Source of the DNA: Gammaproteobacteria bacterium
Lineage (GTDB): Bacteria > Pseudomonadota > Gammaproteobacteria > Competibacterales > Competibacteraceae
Assembly: GCA_020047885.1 (NCBI GenBank)
Contig: JAIFNF010000269.1
Coordinates: forward strand, 1 to 7,249
Direction of reading: 5' to 3'
DNA: 7,249 nt
The translations under genes and the position numbers were made by a program. The notes under the pieces are model-generated. The model searched no databases. It was given only the letters and a program-made list of their open reading frames with translations, and was not told the origin of the DNA. This document shows positions 6,322-7,249 of this stretch, piece after piece; the first letter of the stretch is position 1, and every line of letters begins with the position of its first letter.

Positions 6322-7249
6322 TTTGTCACCCTTTCTGGTACGGGCTTGGTCGTTTCAAACGCGGGCAGGATCGGCAGCACAAAGAAGAACCCGAAATAGA
6401 TAATCGAGCAGATTTGCGCCAGGGTGGTGCGCCCCGGCGTGGTCGGCAGTGCGCCCAGATAACCCAGGATCAGGAAGGAGATGACGAACGCCGCCAGCAC
6501 CAGTTTGAACAGGAGGCCACGATAGCGGATCGACTTGACCGGACTGCGATCCAGCCAGGGCAGGAAGAACAGCATGACAATCGCCGCGCCCATGGCCAGC
6601 ACGCCCCAGACTTGAGTACCCGCGAAGGAGGGCACGGCACGCAAAATCGCGTAGAACGGCGTGAAGTACCAGACCGGGGCGATGTGCGGCGGCGTCACCA
6701 TCGGGTTGGCTGGATCAAAGTTGGGATGTTCCAGGAAATAACCGCCCATTTCCGGGACGAAGAAAATAATGGCGGCGAAGAAGATCAGGAACACCATCGC
6801 GCCGAACAAATCTTTGACCGTGTAGTAGGGATGGAAGGGGATGCCATCCAGGGGTTTGCCATCCGGGCCTTTGACTTTCTTGATTTCCACGCCGTCGGGA
6901 TTGTTGGAGCCGACTTCATGCAGGGCGATGATGTGCGCGACTACCAGACCCAGCAGCACGATCGGCAGGGCGATGACGTGCAACGAGAAGAAGCGGTTCA
7001 ACGTGGCATCGGAGACGACGAAATCGCCGCGAATCCAGATCGACAGATCCGGGCCAACCACCGGAATAGCGCTGAACAGGTTAATGATGACCTGCGCGCC
7101 CCAGTAGGACATCTGACCCCAAGGCAGCAGGTAGCCCATGAAGGCTTCGGCCATCAGCAGGAGGAAGATGACCACGCCGAAGATCCAGATCAGTTCCCGG
7201 GGCTTCTTGTAGGAGCCGTAGATCAGCGCCCGGAACATGTGCAGGTAGA
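6318..7249 (-). CDS. petB: Cytochrome b of the bc1 complex, C-terminal part (5' end beyond window)
   Basis: Cytochrome b is the membrane core of ubiquinol-cytochrome c reductase and carries two b hemes and the Qo and Qi quinone sites. About 310 residues are visible; the frame is open to the right edge. Numbering from the internal Met at 7236-7238, the codon just before it (7239-7241) is His in YLHMFR, one of the four heme ligands. His87 (RFFSLH) and His102 (VVAHIIALH) supply two more, and the fourth lies outside. Other landmarks are LLPWGQMSYWGAQVIINLFSA (38-56, continuous), GSNNPDG (110-116) and the Qo-loop motif PVWY at 188-191, where many homologues have PEWY. Several hydrophobic helices follow: about 141-161, 209-227, 243-262 and 273-291. 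The C-terminus overlaps petC by ATGA. The Rieske gene petA would be expected upstream, outside the window. The protein appears intact as far as seen. Confidence 0.96.
   Translation of the reverse strand, partial: YLHMFRALIYGSYKKPRELIWIFGVVIFLLLMAEAFMGYLLPWGQMSYWGAQVIINLFSAIPVVGPDLSIWIRGDFVVSDATLNRFFSLHVIALPIVLLGLVVAHIIALHEVGSNNPDGVEIKKVKGPDGKPLDGIPFHPYYTVKDLFGAMVFLIFFAAIIFFVPEMGGYFLEHPNFDPANPMVTPPHIAPVWYFTPFYAILRAVPSFAGTQVWGVLAMGAAIVMLFFLPWLDRSPVKSIRYRGLLFKLVLAAFVISFLILGYLGALPTTPGRTTLAQICSIIYFGFFFVLPILPAFETTKPVPERVTK
6323..6334 (-). promoter_or_regulatory. Ribosome binding site for petC within the petB 3' end
   Basis: On the minus strand AGAAAGGGTGAC lies just before the petC ATG (6319-6321), giving an AAAGG core within normal reach of the start. 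It confirms the petC start that overlaps the petB stop and puts the signal peptide at the true N-terminus. Confidence 0.55.

Noticed and set aside
5803..6399. Plus-strand open frame (198 codons) opposite petC
   Set aside because: It is antisense to cytochrome c1, which is certain, and its translation shows no domain pattern.

Overview
The window looks like a chromosomal segment of a moderately GC-rich gammaproteobacterium. The evidence is gene content and order: a SIS-domain diaA gene overlapping a dolP (yraP) lipoprotein gene, as in the E. coli yraN-diaA-dolP neighbourhood, and a petB-petC-sspB run resembling the petABC-sspAB cluster common in this class. Genus cannot be fixed from the sequence alone; a Chromatiales- or Competibacter-like lineage is a guess.

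Left third (1-2341, all minus strand): the N-terminal 277 residues of a class II DAHP synthase, the entry enzyme of the shikimate pathway, run off the left edge. A small unknown protein with a C-x2-C-x10-C-x2-H cluster lies 19 bp upstream of it. Further upstream is an alpha/beta hydrolase with an intact Ser-Asp-His triad. A 160-bp divergent intergenic region (2342-2501) separates the hydrolase from the next block.

Middle (2502-5058, plus strand): two translationally coupled cysteine-cluster proteins, YchJ-like and YkgJ-like, overlap by ATGA. After 99 bp come diaA and dolP, also overlapping by ATGA. DiaA is a SIS protein that in E. coli binds DnaA at the origin. DolP is an outer-membrane lipoprotein with two BON domains.

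Right third (5065-7249, minus strand): the genes read petB (cytochrome b, 5' end cut by the window edge), petC (cytochrome c1), then sspB (ClpXP adaptor). sspB converges on dolP with only 6 bp between the stop codons. sspA, usually found between petC and sspB, is absent. Its place holds a 117-bp spacer with direct and inverted repeats.

Most of this is housekeeping sequence. I see no mobile element, CRISPR array, tRNA, rRNA or defence system, and no clear new multi-gene system. The points most worth a second look are the DiaA protein that keeps both GmhA-type metal-site residues and the DiaA Leu-Phe, the unknown CCCH protein beside the DAHP synthase gene, the repeat-filled spacer replacing sspA, the PVWY variant of the cytochrome b Qo motif, and the YchJ-YkgJ coupling.
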